This document shows, one piece after another, positions 50,654 to 57,970 of a stretch of DNA of 64,000 nucleotides. A program made the position numbers and the translations under genes. Numbering within the stretch: the stretch's first letter is position 1; every line of letters starts with the position of its first letter. The DNA is from ZC4RG20 sp036381515 (GTDB lineage: Bacteria > Pseudomonadota > Gammaproteobacteria > Steroidobacterales > Rariloculaceae), in contig DASVCR010000029.1 in NCBI GenBank assembly GCA_036381515.1, positions 1 to 64,000 on the forward strand. The letters run 5' to 3'. The notes beneath the pieces were generated by a model. The model searched no databases. It worked only from the letters and a program-made list of their open reading frames with translations, and was not told the origin of the DNA.

Positions 50654-51031
50654 ATGAAATACCTCTGTCTTGCCTACGAGGAAGAAGCGGTGCTGGCCGG
50701 GCTCACGAAGGACGAGTGGGCGGCGCTCAGGCGTGAGACGCTCGAGTACGTGGCCGACCTTGCGGCGCAGGGGCGGCTGCTCGGCGCCGAGCCGCTGAAG
50801 AGCGCCCGGCACGCCGTCACGCTGCAGGTCCGCGGCGGGAAGCTGTCGGTGTCCGACGGGCCGTTCGCCGAGACGAAGGAGCAGATCGGCGGGTACTTCC
50901 TGATCGAGGCGAGAGATTTGAACGAAGCGATCCAGATCGCGGCGCGCTGGCCGTCCGCCCGGCTCGGCACGATCGAGGTGCGGGCGGTGGAGCAGGGCCT
51001 CGACGAAGACGGGCGTTACCCGCCGACCTGA
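50654..51031 (+). CDS. YCII-related DGPF-domain protein
   Basis: A 125-residue cytosolic protein with the YCII/DGPF fold: MKYLCLAYEEEA, the signature SDGPFAETKEQIGGYFLIEA and ARWPSARLGTIEVRAV. Such proteins often neighbour ECF sigma factors, but none is seen here. The second ATG (50654) was chosen because MKYLCL is the usual N terminus; the first at 50642 adds four residues. The last 13 residues and the following A repeat are duplicated just downstream. Confidence 0.85.
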   Translation: MKYLCLAYEEEAVLAGLTKDEWAALRRETLEYVADLAAQGRLLGAEPLKSARHAVTLQVRGGKLSVSDGPFAETKEQIGGYFLIEARDLNEAIQIAARWPSARLGTIEVRAVEQGLDEDGRYPPT

Positions 51032-51135
51032 CGAACGACAAAAAGGGCTCTGACCCCAGCTTCCACGGCTCGGCATGCAGGAGCTCGCCCAGGACGGGCG
51101 TTACGCACCGACCCGACGAAAAGGGCTCTGACCCC
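51008..51135. repeat. Duplicated gene tail, each copy followed by an A repeat
   Basis: GACGGGCGTTAC followed by a CCGACC end at 51008-51034 (end of the YCII gene) recurs at 51093-51119 with three mismatches in 27 bases. Each copy is followed directly by a reverse A element (51040-51057 and 51118-51135). In the second copy the stop codon TGA is changed to CGA. Confidence 0.8.
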
Positions 51136-51202
51136 GATTTCCGCTTCTCGGCCGGCGGAAAGCCCGGCACCATGGCGAACGAGATCGAGCAGGAGGGACG
51201 CC

Positions 51203-51511
51203 ATGAGGAAGCCGCCGAAACACTTCAACCAGCTCGCGAAGCGCTACCCGGAATACATGACGGCGCTCGAGAAGCTCGGGGAGTGCGTGAAGCAGGCCGG
51301 GCCGCTCGACCCGAAGACGGCGGAGCTGATCCAGCTCGCGGCCGCCGCGGCGACGCGCTCGGAAGGCGCGGTGCACAGCCACAGCCGGCGCGCGCAGGAC
51401 CTCGGCGCGACCCGCGACGAGATCCATCACACGCTCCTGCTCCTGACGAGCACGATCGGCTTCCCGACCGTGTCGGCCGCGCTCACGTGGGCAGACGACG
51501 TGCTCCACTGA
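51203..51511 (+). CDS. Carboxymuconolactone decarboxylase/AhpD-like small protein
   Basis: A 102-residue all-helical protein with the CMD fold: PEYMTALEKLGECVKQAGPL, KTAELIQLAAAAATRSEGAV and GATRDEIHHTLLLLTSTIGF. In AhpD-type members an ExxxxCxxCxxxH motif gives peroxidase activity. Here the corresponding stretch is EGAVHSHSRRA, without the cysteine pair, so redox activity of that type is unlikely. AGGAGGGA lies 5 bases ahead of the ATG. The gene is convergent with the glycosylase gene; their stops are 3 bases apart. Confidence 0.85.
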   Translation: MRKPPKHFNQLAKRYPEYMTALEKLGECVKQAGPLDPKTAELIQLAAAAATRSEGAVHSHSRRAQDLGATRDEIHHTLLLLTSTIGFPTVSAALTWADDVLH

Positions 51512-51514
51512 AGC

Positions 51515-52849
51515 TCACGGTGTGCGAGCCCTGAGCGCCGCCCACAGGTGGAACGTCGCGAGGCTGCGGTACGGCGAGAAGCGGCGCATCAGGGCGTCGA
51601 CCTCGTCGGCGCTCGGACGGCGCTCCGCGCCCGTCACGTGCTGCAGCGCGGCCGCGAGCGCGACGTCGCCGACCGGCGCCGCGTCCGCGAAGCCGACGCC
51701 GCGCATCAGCACGTAGCGCGCGGTCCACGTGCCGATGCCCCGCATCGCGGTGAGCGCCTGCTCCGCGGCGACGGCCGAGCCGTCGCCGAGCGCTTCCGGC
51801 GCGAGCTTCCCAGCCGCGACGGCCGCCGCGGTGTCGAGCAGGTACTCGGCCTTCGCGCGCGAGAAGCGGCGGCGCCTGAGCTCCGCGATGTCGAGCGCGG
51901 CGACCTGCTCGGGCGTCGGATGCGCGATCAGGCCGCCGATCCGCTCGCCGGCGAGGTCGAGGACGTCGCGCCGCAGCCCGAGCGCGAACGCGAGGTTGAT
52001 CTGCTGACCGATGATCGCCCAGCACAGCCCCTCGAACGTCGTCGTGGTCAGCGGCAGATGGAGCCCGCGGCGCGCCGCGACGATCGGCGCGAGGATCGGG
52101 TCGCCGAGCGCGAACGCCTCGAACCCCCGCACGTCCCCGCGAAGACCGAGCAGGCGCAGCGCGGTCGCGTGCGCGTCGTGCAGCGTGCGCGGACTTCGTC
52201 GCCGGTTCCCGATGAGACGGACGGTCGCGCGGCCGCGCCCGAGCGTGATCTCGAGGACCGCGGGACCGTCGATCGTCGTCACGGCCTTCACGAGCCGCGT
52301 GCCGTCGATCCGCTCGGAGGGGCTCGTCGGGTCGCGGCCGTGATACGCGAGCACGTCGCCCGCGCGATAGCGCGCGGGCAGGCGCAGCTCGAACGGCTCG
52401 CCGTGCCGCAGCGCCCGATACGCCTCGGGCGCCATGCACGCGTCGAGCAGGAACGCGCGGCGAAACGCCGTCTCCGTCGCGAAGCCGACGGCCTCGGCGA
52501 TCGTCGCGAGCGGCGCGCGGCTCTCGAGCAGCCGTGCTCGCGCGGCGCGCACCCGTTCGCGCAGCAGCCATGTGGCCGGCGTCGTGTGCGCGTGCGCGAT
52601 GAAGAGCGCGTTCAGCTCGTCCGTCGTCGAGCCGACGGCGCGCGCGAGCGCGCGGACGTCCGGGAACGACGCGAGGTCCGCACGGGCACGCGCGGCGACG
52701 GCGGCGAAGCGCGCGGCGTCGTCGTCCGGCGTCGCGGTCGCACGCGGCTCCGTCACGGGCGCCGCCGGCTCGCCGCACTCGGCACGTGCGGCCGCCACGG
52801 GGCGGCCCTTCGGGTCGGCGCCGACGGCGCGTCGAGATCTCCTGGACAT
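51515..52849 (-). CDS. AraC-type HTH fused to AlkA-like DNA-3-methyladenine glycosylase
   Basis: A 444-residue fusion. Residues about 50-150 contain an AraC/Ada-type helix-turn-helix (VRALARAVGSTTDELNALF, APLATIAEAVGFATETAFRR). An AlkA N-terminal domain (FELRLPARYRAGDVLAYHG) is followed by the HhH-GPD glycosylase domain: WAIIGQQINLAFALGLRRD, then the hairpin and catalytic region AMRGIGTWTARYVLMRG with the Asp of PVGDVAL at the active-site position. It resembles Ada-AlkA fusions of alkylation repair, but the zinc-binding methyl-acceptor domain of Ada is absent. The start was set at ATG 52849 (MSRRSRRAVGAD); 53002 is possible but adds an unrelated segment. Confidence 0.87.
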   Translation of the reverse strand: MSRRSRRAVGADPKGRPVAAARAECGEPAAPVTEPRATATPDDDAARFAAVAARARADLASFPDVRALARAVGSTTDELNALFIAHAHTTPATWLLRERVRAARARLLESRAPLATIAEAVGFATETAFRRAFLLDACMAPEAYRALRHGEPFELRLPARYRAGDVLAYHGRDPTSPSERIDGTRLVKAVTTIDGPAVLEITLGRGRATVRLIGNRRRSPRTLHDAHATALRLLGLRGDVRGFEAFALGDPILAPIVAARRGLHLPLTTTTFEGLCWAIIGQQINLAFALGLRRDVLDLAGERIGGLIAHPTPEQVAALDIAELRRRRFSRAKAEYLLDTAAAVAAGKLAPEALGDGSAVAAEQALTAMRGIGTWTARYVLMRGVGFADAAPVGDVALAAALQHVTGAERRPSADEVDALMRRFSPYRSLATFHLWAALRARTP

Positions 52850-53125
52850 TCGCGGAAGCGGCGTCTCGCAAAGGCCCACCAGTTTACCGGGAACGCGGCT
52901 TCCGCCTGCGGGCGTGATCGCGAACGCGCGGTTCACCGGGCAGCGGATCACGCTCAAGTTCGCAAAGGACGCGCTCCGCGATCGTGCGTGCAGCGCTTTC
53001 AACGGCAGTCCGGTAGAGGGAGCTTTCGCAGTACTCGATAGGCGCTGGCGGCTCCGCCGCGCGGAGCTTACGCCATCGGCTCGACGTGCAGCTGCCGAAG
53101 CGCAGCGGTCGCCTTCCGGCGCTCG

Positions 53126-53971
53126 TCAGATCATCGGCAGGGACTTTCGCGGCCTGACCGGAAACGCGTCCGAGATCGACTGCATCTCGGCGCGCGTCAG
53201 CTCGAGGTCGCCCGCGCGCGCGTTGTCGAGCACGTGCTCGACGCGCGCGGCCTTCGGGATCGCGAAGACCTCGCTCTGCTGCACGAGGAACGCGAGCGCG
53301 ACCTGGTGGACCGTGATGTTGCGCCGCTCCGCGATCGACGCGAGCACGCGTCCGCCGTTCGTGCGCGTCGATGGAAACCGGCCGCTGCCGAACGGGCTGT
53401 ACGCGACGACCGCGATGCCGTGATTCCGGCACCACGGGACGAGCCGCTGCTCGATCGTGCGCTCGTTCAGGTGGTAGAGCACCTGATTGCAGACGATTTT
53501 CCCCTCGCCGACGATGCGGACGGCCTCCTCGAGATCCTCGACGTCGAAGTTGCTGACGCCGTAATGGCGGATCTTGCCGGCCTCCTCGAGCGCTTCGAAC
53601 GCGCGGAACGTTTCCTCGAGCGGTGTCCTGCGCTCGCGCCAGTGCAGCAGGTAGACGTCGAGATGGTCGGTGCCTAGCCTCTGCAATGACTGCTCGCAGG
53701 CTTTCAGCGTGCGGTCGTAGCTCGCGTTCTGAGGCAGGACCTTCGAGACGAGGAAAATCTCGTCGCGCCGCTGACGCACGATCGGCGCGATCATCCGCTC
53801 GACCTTGCCGTGCCCGTAGAGCTCCGCCGTGTCGATGTGGGTCATGCCCGCATCGAGGCCGGCGTCGAGCGCGGCGACGGCCTCGTCCGGATCGTCGCGC
53901 TCGATATTCCACGTGCCCTGACCGATCACGGGCACGTCGATGCCGGTCGGGCCGAAGGGAGCGGTTCTCAT
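53126..53971 (-). CDS. Aldo/keto reductase
   Basis: A 281-residue NADPH-dependent reductase. The tetrad is Asp47, Tyr52 (HIDTAELYG), Lys77 (VSKVLP) and His110 (YLLHWRE). The NADP-binding loop FAIPKAARVEHVLDNARAG is typical of the DkgA/YtbE-like group, which reduces small aldehydes and diketogulonate-like compounds. The ATG at 53971 opens with MRTAPFGPTGIDVPVIGQGT, a normal beginning. It lies on the same strand as the glycosylase and Tat-exported reductase genes. Confidence 0.9.
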   Translation of the reverse strand: MRTAPFGPTGIDVPVIGQGTWNIERDDPDEAVAALDAGLDAGMTHIDTAELYGHGKVERMIAPIVRQRRDEIFLVSKVLPQNASYDRTLKACEQSLQRLGTDHLDVYLLHWRERRTPLEETFRAFEALEEAGKIRHYGVSNFDVEDLEEAVRIVGEGKIVCNQVLYHLNERTIEQRLVPWCRNHGIAVVAYSPFGSGRFPSTRTNGGRVLASIAERRNITVHQVALAFLVQQSEVFAIPKAARVEHVLDNARAGDLELTRAEMQSISDAFPVRPRKSLPMI

Positions 53972-54046
53972 GGCGCCCAGCCTAGGACGCGGTTTCGCCC
54001 GGGGTCAATTCGGGGCGCGGCCGGGCGGGCCGCGAGGGCGGGTTCG

Positions 54047-54150
54047 GGTCGGACACCATTTCGGTCGGAATTTGTGTCAGACACCATTTCCGTTCGGAAA
54101 TGGTGTCTGACACGTTTTCCGGGCGGAAATGGTGTCTGACACGATTTTCC
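54047..54150. repeat. Dispersed B repeats, including a perfect inverted repeat
   Basis: Four B units lie side by side. GTGTCAGACACCATTTCCG (54074-54092) and its exact reverse complement (54095-54113) are separated by two bases, a 19-base hairpin. Another forward unit (about 54047) and another reverse unit (about 54125-54150) flank it. It fills the space between two aldo/keto reductase genes. Confidence 0.88.
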
Positions 54151-54153
54151 CGG

Positions 54154-55101
54154 TCAGGACGGCAGCGACTCGATGAACTCGATCATGCGCCGCCGCTCCG
54201 CCTCGTCCGGCAGGCGTCCGTAGGCCGCGCGCATGTTGTCCTCCATGTGGTGCGGCTTGCTGGTCGCGGGCGTCACGACGGTCACCGCCGGATGCGACGC
54301 CGCGAACTTCAGGAAGAACTGTGCCCACGACTCGGCGCCGAACTCGCGCGCCCACTCGGGCACCTGCTGGCCCTGGACTCGATCCCACAGGCGCGTGCGG
54401 CCGAACGGCATGTACACCATCACGGCGATGCCGCGGTCCTGCGCGATCGGGAACAGCCGCTCCTCCGCGCTCAGGTTGTCGACGGCGTAGTCGATGCCGA
54501 TGAAGTCGAGGGGCTCCTCGAGCATGTAACGCTCGAGATCCTCGTACTGCCGCTTGAACGTCGACGTCGTGCCGATGTAACGCACGCGGCCTTCCTGCTT
54601 GTATTCGCGCAGGATCGAGAACTGCGTCTGCATGTCGGCGATGTTGTGCACCTGAATCAGATCGATCGGCTCGCGGCCGAGCCGCTCGAGCGACGTTTCG
54701 ACCTGGCGCCGGGCGGCTTCGGGGTCCGCCGTGCCGCCGCCGAAGCCTGCGACGTTCAGCTTCGTCGCCCAGAAGATCCGGTCGGCCGCGCCGAGCTCCT
54801 GCACGATCCGGCCCGCGACCTCCTCGGACGCGCCGTAGCTCGGCGCGGTATCGAAGACGGTGCCGCCGAGATCGAGCATCGCCTGCATCACGGAGCGAAC
54901 GGCCTCGTAGTCCTCCTCCCGCGCCGCTTCGCTGAACGTCGCGGAGCTGCCGAGGCCGACGATCGGCAACTCCTCGCCGGTCGAAGGGATCGGACGCTTG
55001 ATCAGCTCGCCGCGCGGCTGAGCGGCGCCGAGACGCGGGGCGAGGGCCAGCGCGGCGCCGGCTTGCGCGGTCAACGCCAGGACTTCCCGTCGAGTGAACA
55101 T
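54154..55101 (-). CDS. Tat-exported aldo/keto reductase
   Basis: A 315-residue aldo/keto reductase with an N-terminal twin-arginine signal (TRREVLALTAQAGAALALAP). The catalytic tetrad is kept: Asp84, Tyr89 (FDTAPSYG), Lys114 (WATKLN) and His152 (IQVHNI). Export of a nicotinamide-dependent enzyme is odd, and a folded protein carrying its cofactor would require Tat, as seen. Related Tat-type aldo/keto reductases occur in many proteobacteria. The ATG at 55101 has GGAGGAG at 6 bases; a TTG two codons earlier is less likely. Confidence 0.88.
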   Translation of the reverse strand: MFTRREVLALTAQAGAALALAPRLGAAQPRGELIKRPIPSTGEELPIVGLGSSATFSEAAREEDYEAVRSVMQAMLDLGGTVFDTAPSYGASEEVAGRIVQELGAADRIFWATKLNVAGFGGGTADPEAARRQVETSLERLGREPIDLIQVHNIADMQTQFSILREYKQEGRVRYIGTTSTFKRQYEDLERYMLEEPLDFIGIDYAVDNLSAEERLFPIAQDRGIAVMVYMPFGRTRLWDRVQGQQVPEWAREFGAESWAQFFLKFAASHPAVTVVTPATSKPHHMEDNMRAAYGRLPDEAERRRMIEFIESLPS

Positions 55102-55331
55102 CGGCAACTCCTCCTCCTGCCTTGTTCTTATGCTCGACGCAAGGTATCACCCCGCCCCGGGGCCGGGGAAGGCGGCGACCCACGAGGCACGTGCCTCCAG
55201 CCGGACCGGCCGCTCCGCGCGAGCCCCCGACCGGACGGTCGCCGGACCCACCCGCCGCGCGGCGCGGCGGAAAACGCCGTCGGTCCCGTTCGCTTGACTC
55301 GGGGTCGCGCTTCTTGGTCTCGTAGTGGCGT

Positions 55332-57869
55332 TTGCGGCCCTCACGACGAAAGCTTCGGTACGATTCCTTGAGATACCCGCGACTCCTTTCCTGCATCGTC
55401 GGATGCACGGCAGCGTGCGCCGGCGTCGTGCGCGCCGACACGCTGTCGGTCCCTGGCGACTTTTCGTCGATCCAGGCGGCGGTCGACGCGGCGGAGGAGG
55501 GCGACGTCGTGCTCGTCGAGCCCGGCCGCTATTCGGAGAACCTGATCCTGAAGAGCGGCATCGACGTCCTCGGGCGCGAGACCGCGCGCACGCTGATCGA
55601 GCCGGACGACGACACGCTGCCGACCGTCACGATCGAAGACGCGACGGCGGTGCGCTTCTCGAACTTCACGCTGATCGACTCGGGAATCGGCGTCTCCGTG
55701 CGGCGCAGCACGAGCATCGACGTCACGAACGTCGTTTTCGATCGCGTGCGCGACGTCGGGCTCGACGCCGACGGCTCGGGCGTCGAAGCGATCAACAACG
55801 TGTTCTTCGAGAACGGCATCGCGATCCAGCGCGTGACGATCACGGTCGAGATCGTGAACAACATCTTCGCCGGCAACGGCACCGCGATCGCGACGACGAC
55901 GGAGGCTCAGCCGTTCCAGAACGTCCGCTCGAACTGCTTCTTTCGAAACAACGCGTCGCCGAGCGACGCGGACGGCGAGGCGGGGGCGGCCTCGACGTTC
56001 GGCGATCCGCGCTTCGTGTCGCCCGACGCGCGCGACTTCCACCTGCAGGAAGGCTCGGCGTGCATCGACGTCGGTAACGGGCTCGACGCGATCGACAGCA
56101 CGACCGCCGATGCCGGCGCGTACGGCGGGGCGCTCGCCGACGCGTTCCCGTTCCCGGTCGCGCAGCCCGCATTGCGGGCCGTCGGCAGCGCGGCCGACGG
56201 CTTCGGGCTCGAGGTGTCGTGGAACGCGAACCTGAGCTACCGCGTCACGAACACGACGAATCCCGGCGGCTATCTCGTCTACTACACGCGCGGCGCGCCG
56301 CCGCAGTCGCGGGAGGACTACAACGGCGACGACGCCGCGAACGGCCCTTCGCCCGTCGATGCGGGCGCCGCGACGAGCCTCGTGCTCGAGGGCCTCGATG
56401 CCGCCGTGACGCCGCCGCTCACGCCGCGGCTCATCGACGCGCAGGGACGCAACGAGTCCGTCGTGCTCACGTGGGAGGCCGTGCCGGACGCCGATGCGTA
56501 CCGCGTCTACTACGGCGTCGCCGACCCCGCGGAGAACAACGTCGAGGTGCCCGCAGGCACGACGCAGCACGTCGTCACCGGGCTCGCGAACGGGACGACG
56601 TATCGGTTCGCGGTCAGCGCGGTGGCGCGCGCGACGTACCACGTCGCGGTATCGGTCTACGACAACACGCCCGAGCGGCACGAGAGCGAGCTGTCGCCGC
56701 CGGCGTCGCTCGCGATCGGCGACGACGCCGAGAGCGCGCCGTCGGCCGCGTTGACCGCGACGCCGGCGCCGCTCGAAGCGTTTCCGCCCTTGACCGACAA
56801 CGACGCGTGCTTCATCGCGACCGCGGCGTTCGGATCGAAGGATGCGGCCGACGTCGAGATCCTGCGCGCGTTCCGCGATCGTTATCTCTCGACGAACGCC
56901 GCGGGCCGCTGGCTCGTCGCGCGCTACTACGCGCTGAGCCCGCCCGCGGCCCGCTGGCTCGAGCGGCACGCGGCGTGGAAGCCGGCCGTCCGGATCATGC
57001 TGAAGCCGGCCGTGCTCGTCGCGCTCGTCGCGCTCGAAGGCGGCAAGGCTGCGCTCGCGATGCTCGTCGCGGCGGCCGCGGCGGGGCTCGCGCTCGTGCT
57101 GCGGAGGCGCCGCGCGTGGCGGGCGCGACCGGTCGCCGAGCGGACGCGTCGCGGCCGGACGGTTTCGACGCGCGGCAGCGGCTGCGGCGTCGCGCTCGCC
57201 GCCGTCGTCGGCGCGTCGCTCGCCTGCGCGCCGTCGACCGCGGACGCGCAGGGCGCGCCGCCCGCGGCGTCCCGCGGGCCGCTCGCGCGTCTGTCGTCGA
57301 CGTCGAGCCCGCGCTGGATGTACTCGATCGCCGGCGGCTTCACGTATCCCGATCTCGACGACTACGACGTGTTCTACGGCGACGACCGCGACACGTCGTT
57401 CTCGATCTCCGGCGCCTATCGCCTGCGGGACTGGCTCGAGGTCGGCGCGCGGATCGGCTTCCGCAACGACAAGGGGCTCGCGCTCGCGCCGGGCGGCGTC
57501 GAAGTCCCGGACGCGGTCGAGCTCACCGTGGTGCCGCTGCACGTGTTCGCGGACTTCATCCTCGAGCGTCGGGACCGCCGCTTCGTCCCGTACGCGGGTG
57601 TCGGCGTCGGCGGCGCATGGTATCGGCAGGAGGTCGTGCAGCAGGCCGACGTCGACGGGCGTACCGACCTGGGCGCGCTCGTCCGCGCGGGGCTTCGCTG
57701 GCGCTTCGCGAGCAGCGGGTCGCGCGAATCGGCTTCGCGCCCCCGCGGCGGGCCGTACATGCGCAGCTTCGTGCTGCTCGAGGCGGAGCATTTCGACGCC
57801 GACGCGGACGGTGTCGAGCTCGGCGGCATGGCGTATCACATCGGCGTGCGCTTCGAGTTCGAGCTGTAA
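55332..57869 (+). CDS. Secreted beta-helix/FN3/CFI-box protein fused to an outer-membrane-barrel-like domain
   Basis: An 845-residue exported protein. After a signal peptide (LLSCIVGCTAACAGVVRAD) comes a right-handed beta-helix (GDFSSIQAAVDAAEEGDVVL, then NNVFFENG, NNIFAGNG), a fibronectin type III-like part (VVLTWEAVPDADAYRVYY), and a CFI-box (CFIATAAFGS, Cys at 493, with FRDRYLSTNAAGRWLVARYY) followed by hydrophobic helices and an Arg run. The CFI-box and helix normally end such proteins. Here a second signal-like helix (GVALAAVVGASLACAPSTAD) follows, then about 190 residues of beta-barrel-like sequence ending GGMAYHIGVRFEFEL, an OmpW-type finish. TTG at 55332 is the first start; TTG at 55368 gives a more normal signal peptide. 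No Shine-Dalgarno site is clear. Confidence 0.8.
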   Translation: MRPSRRKLRYDSLRYPRLLSCIVGCTAACAGVVRADTLSVPGDFSSIQAAVDAAEEGDVVLVEPGRYSENLILKSGIDVLGRETARTLIEPDDDTLPTVTIEDATAVRFSNFTLIDSGIGVSVRRSTSIDVTNVVFDRVRDVGLDADGSGVEAINNVFFENGIAIQRVTITVEIVNNIFAGNGTAIATTTEAQPFQNVRSNCFFRNNASPSDADGEAGAASTFGDPRFVSPDARDFHLQEGSACIDVGNGLDAIDSTTADAGAYGGALADAFPFPVAQPALRAVGSAADGFGLEVSWNANLSYRVTNTTNPGGYLVYYTRGAPPQSREDYNGDDAANGPSPVDAGAATSLVLEGLDAAVTPPLTPRLIDAQGRNESVVLTWEAVPDADAYRVYYGVADPAENNVEVPAGTTQHVVTGLANGTTYRFAVSAVARATYHVAVSVYDNTPERHESELSPPASLAIGDDAESAPSAALTATPAPLEAFPPLTDNDACFIATAAFGSKDAADVEILRAFRDRYLSTNAAGRWLVARYYALSPPAARWLERHAAWKPAVRIMLKPAVLVALVALEGGKAALAMLVAAAAAGLALVLRRRRAWRARPVAERTRRGRTVSTRGSGCGVALAAVVGASLACAPSTADAQGAPPAASRGPLARLSSTSSPRWMYSIAGGFTYPDLDDYDVFYGDDRDTSFSISGAYRLRDWLEVGARIGFRNDKGLALAPGGVEVPDAVELTVVPLHVFADFILERRDRRFVPYAGVGVGGAWYRQEVVQQADVDGRTDLGALVRAGLRWRFASSGSRESASRPRGGPYMRSFVLLEAEHFDADADGVELGGMAYHIGVRFEFEL

Positions 57870-57970
57870 CGCACGGGGAAGGCGCGTACGGGGAAGGCAC
57901 GCACGGGGAAGGATCGATCGCGCGCCGGCACGATTCGTTCGTCACGCGCCGGCACCGGTTCCTTCGTTCG

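Noticed and set aside
53040..53125. Possible C-terminal remnant reading ATAALRQLHVEPMA on the minus strand
   Set aside because: Short, out of frame with the neighbouring aldo/keto reductase, and no family recognised.
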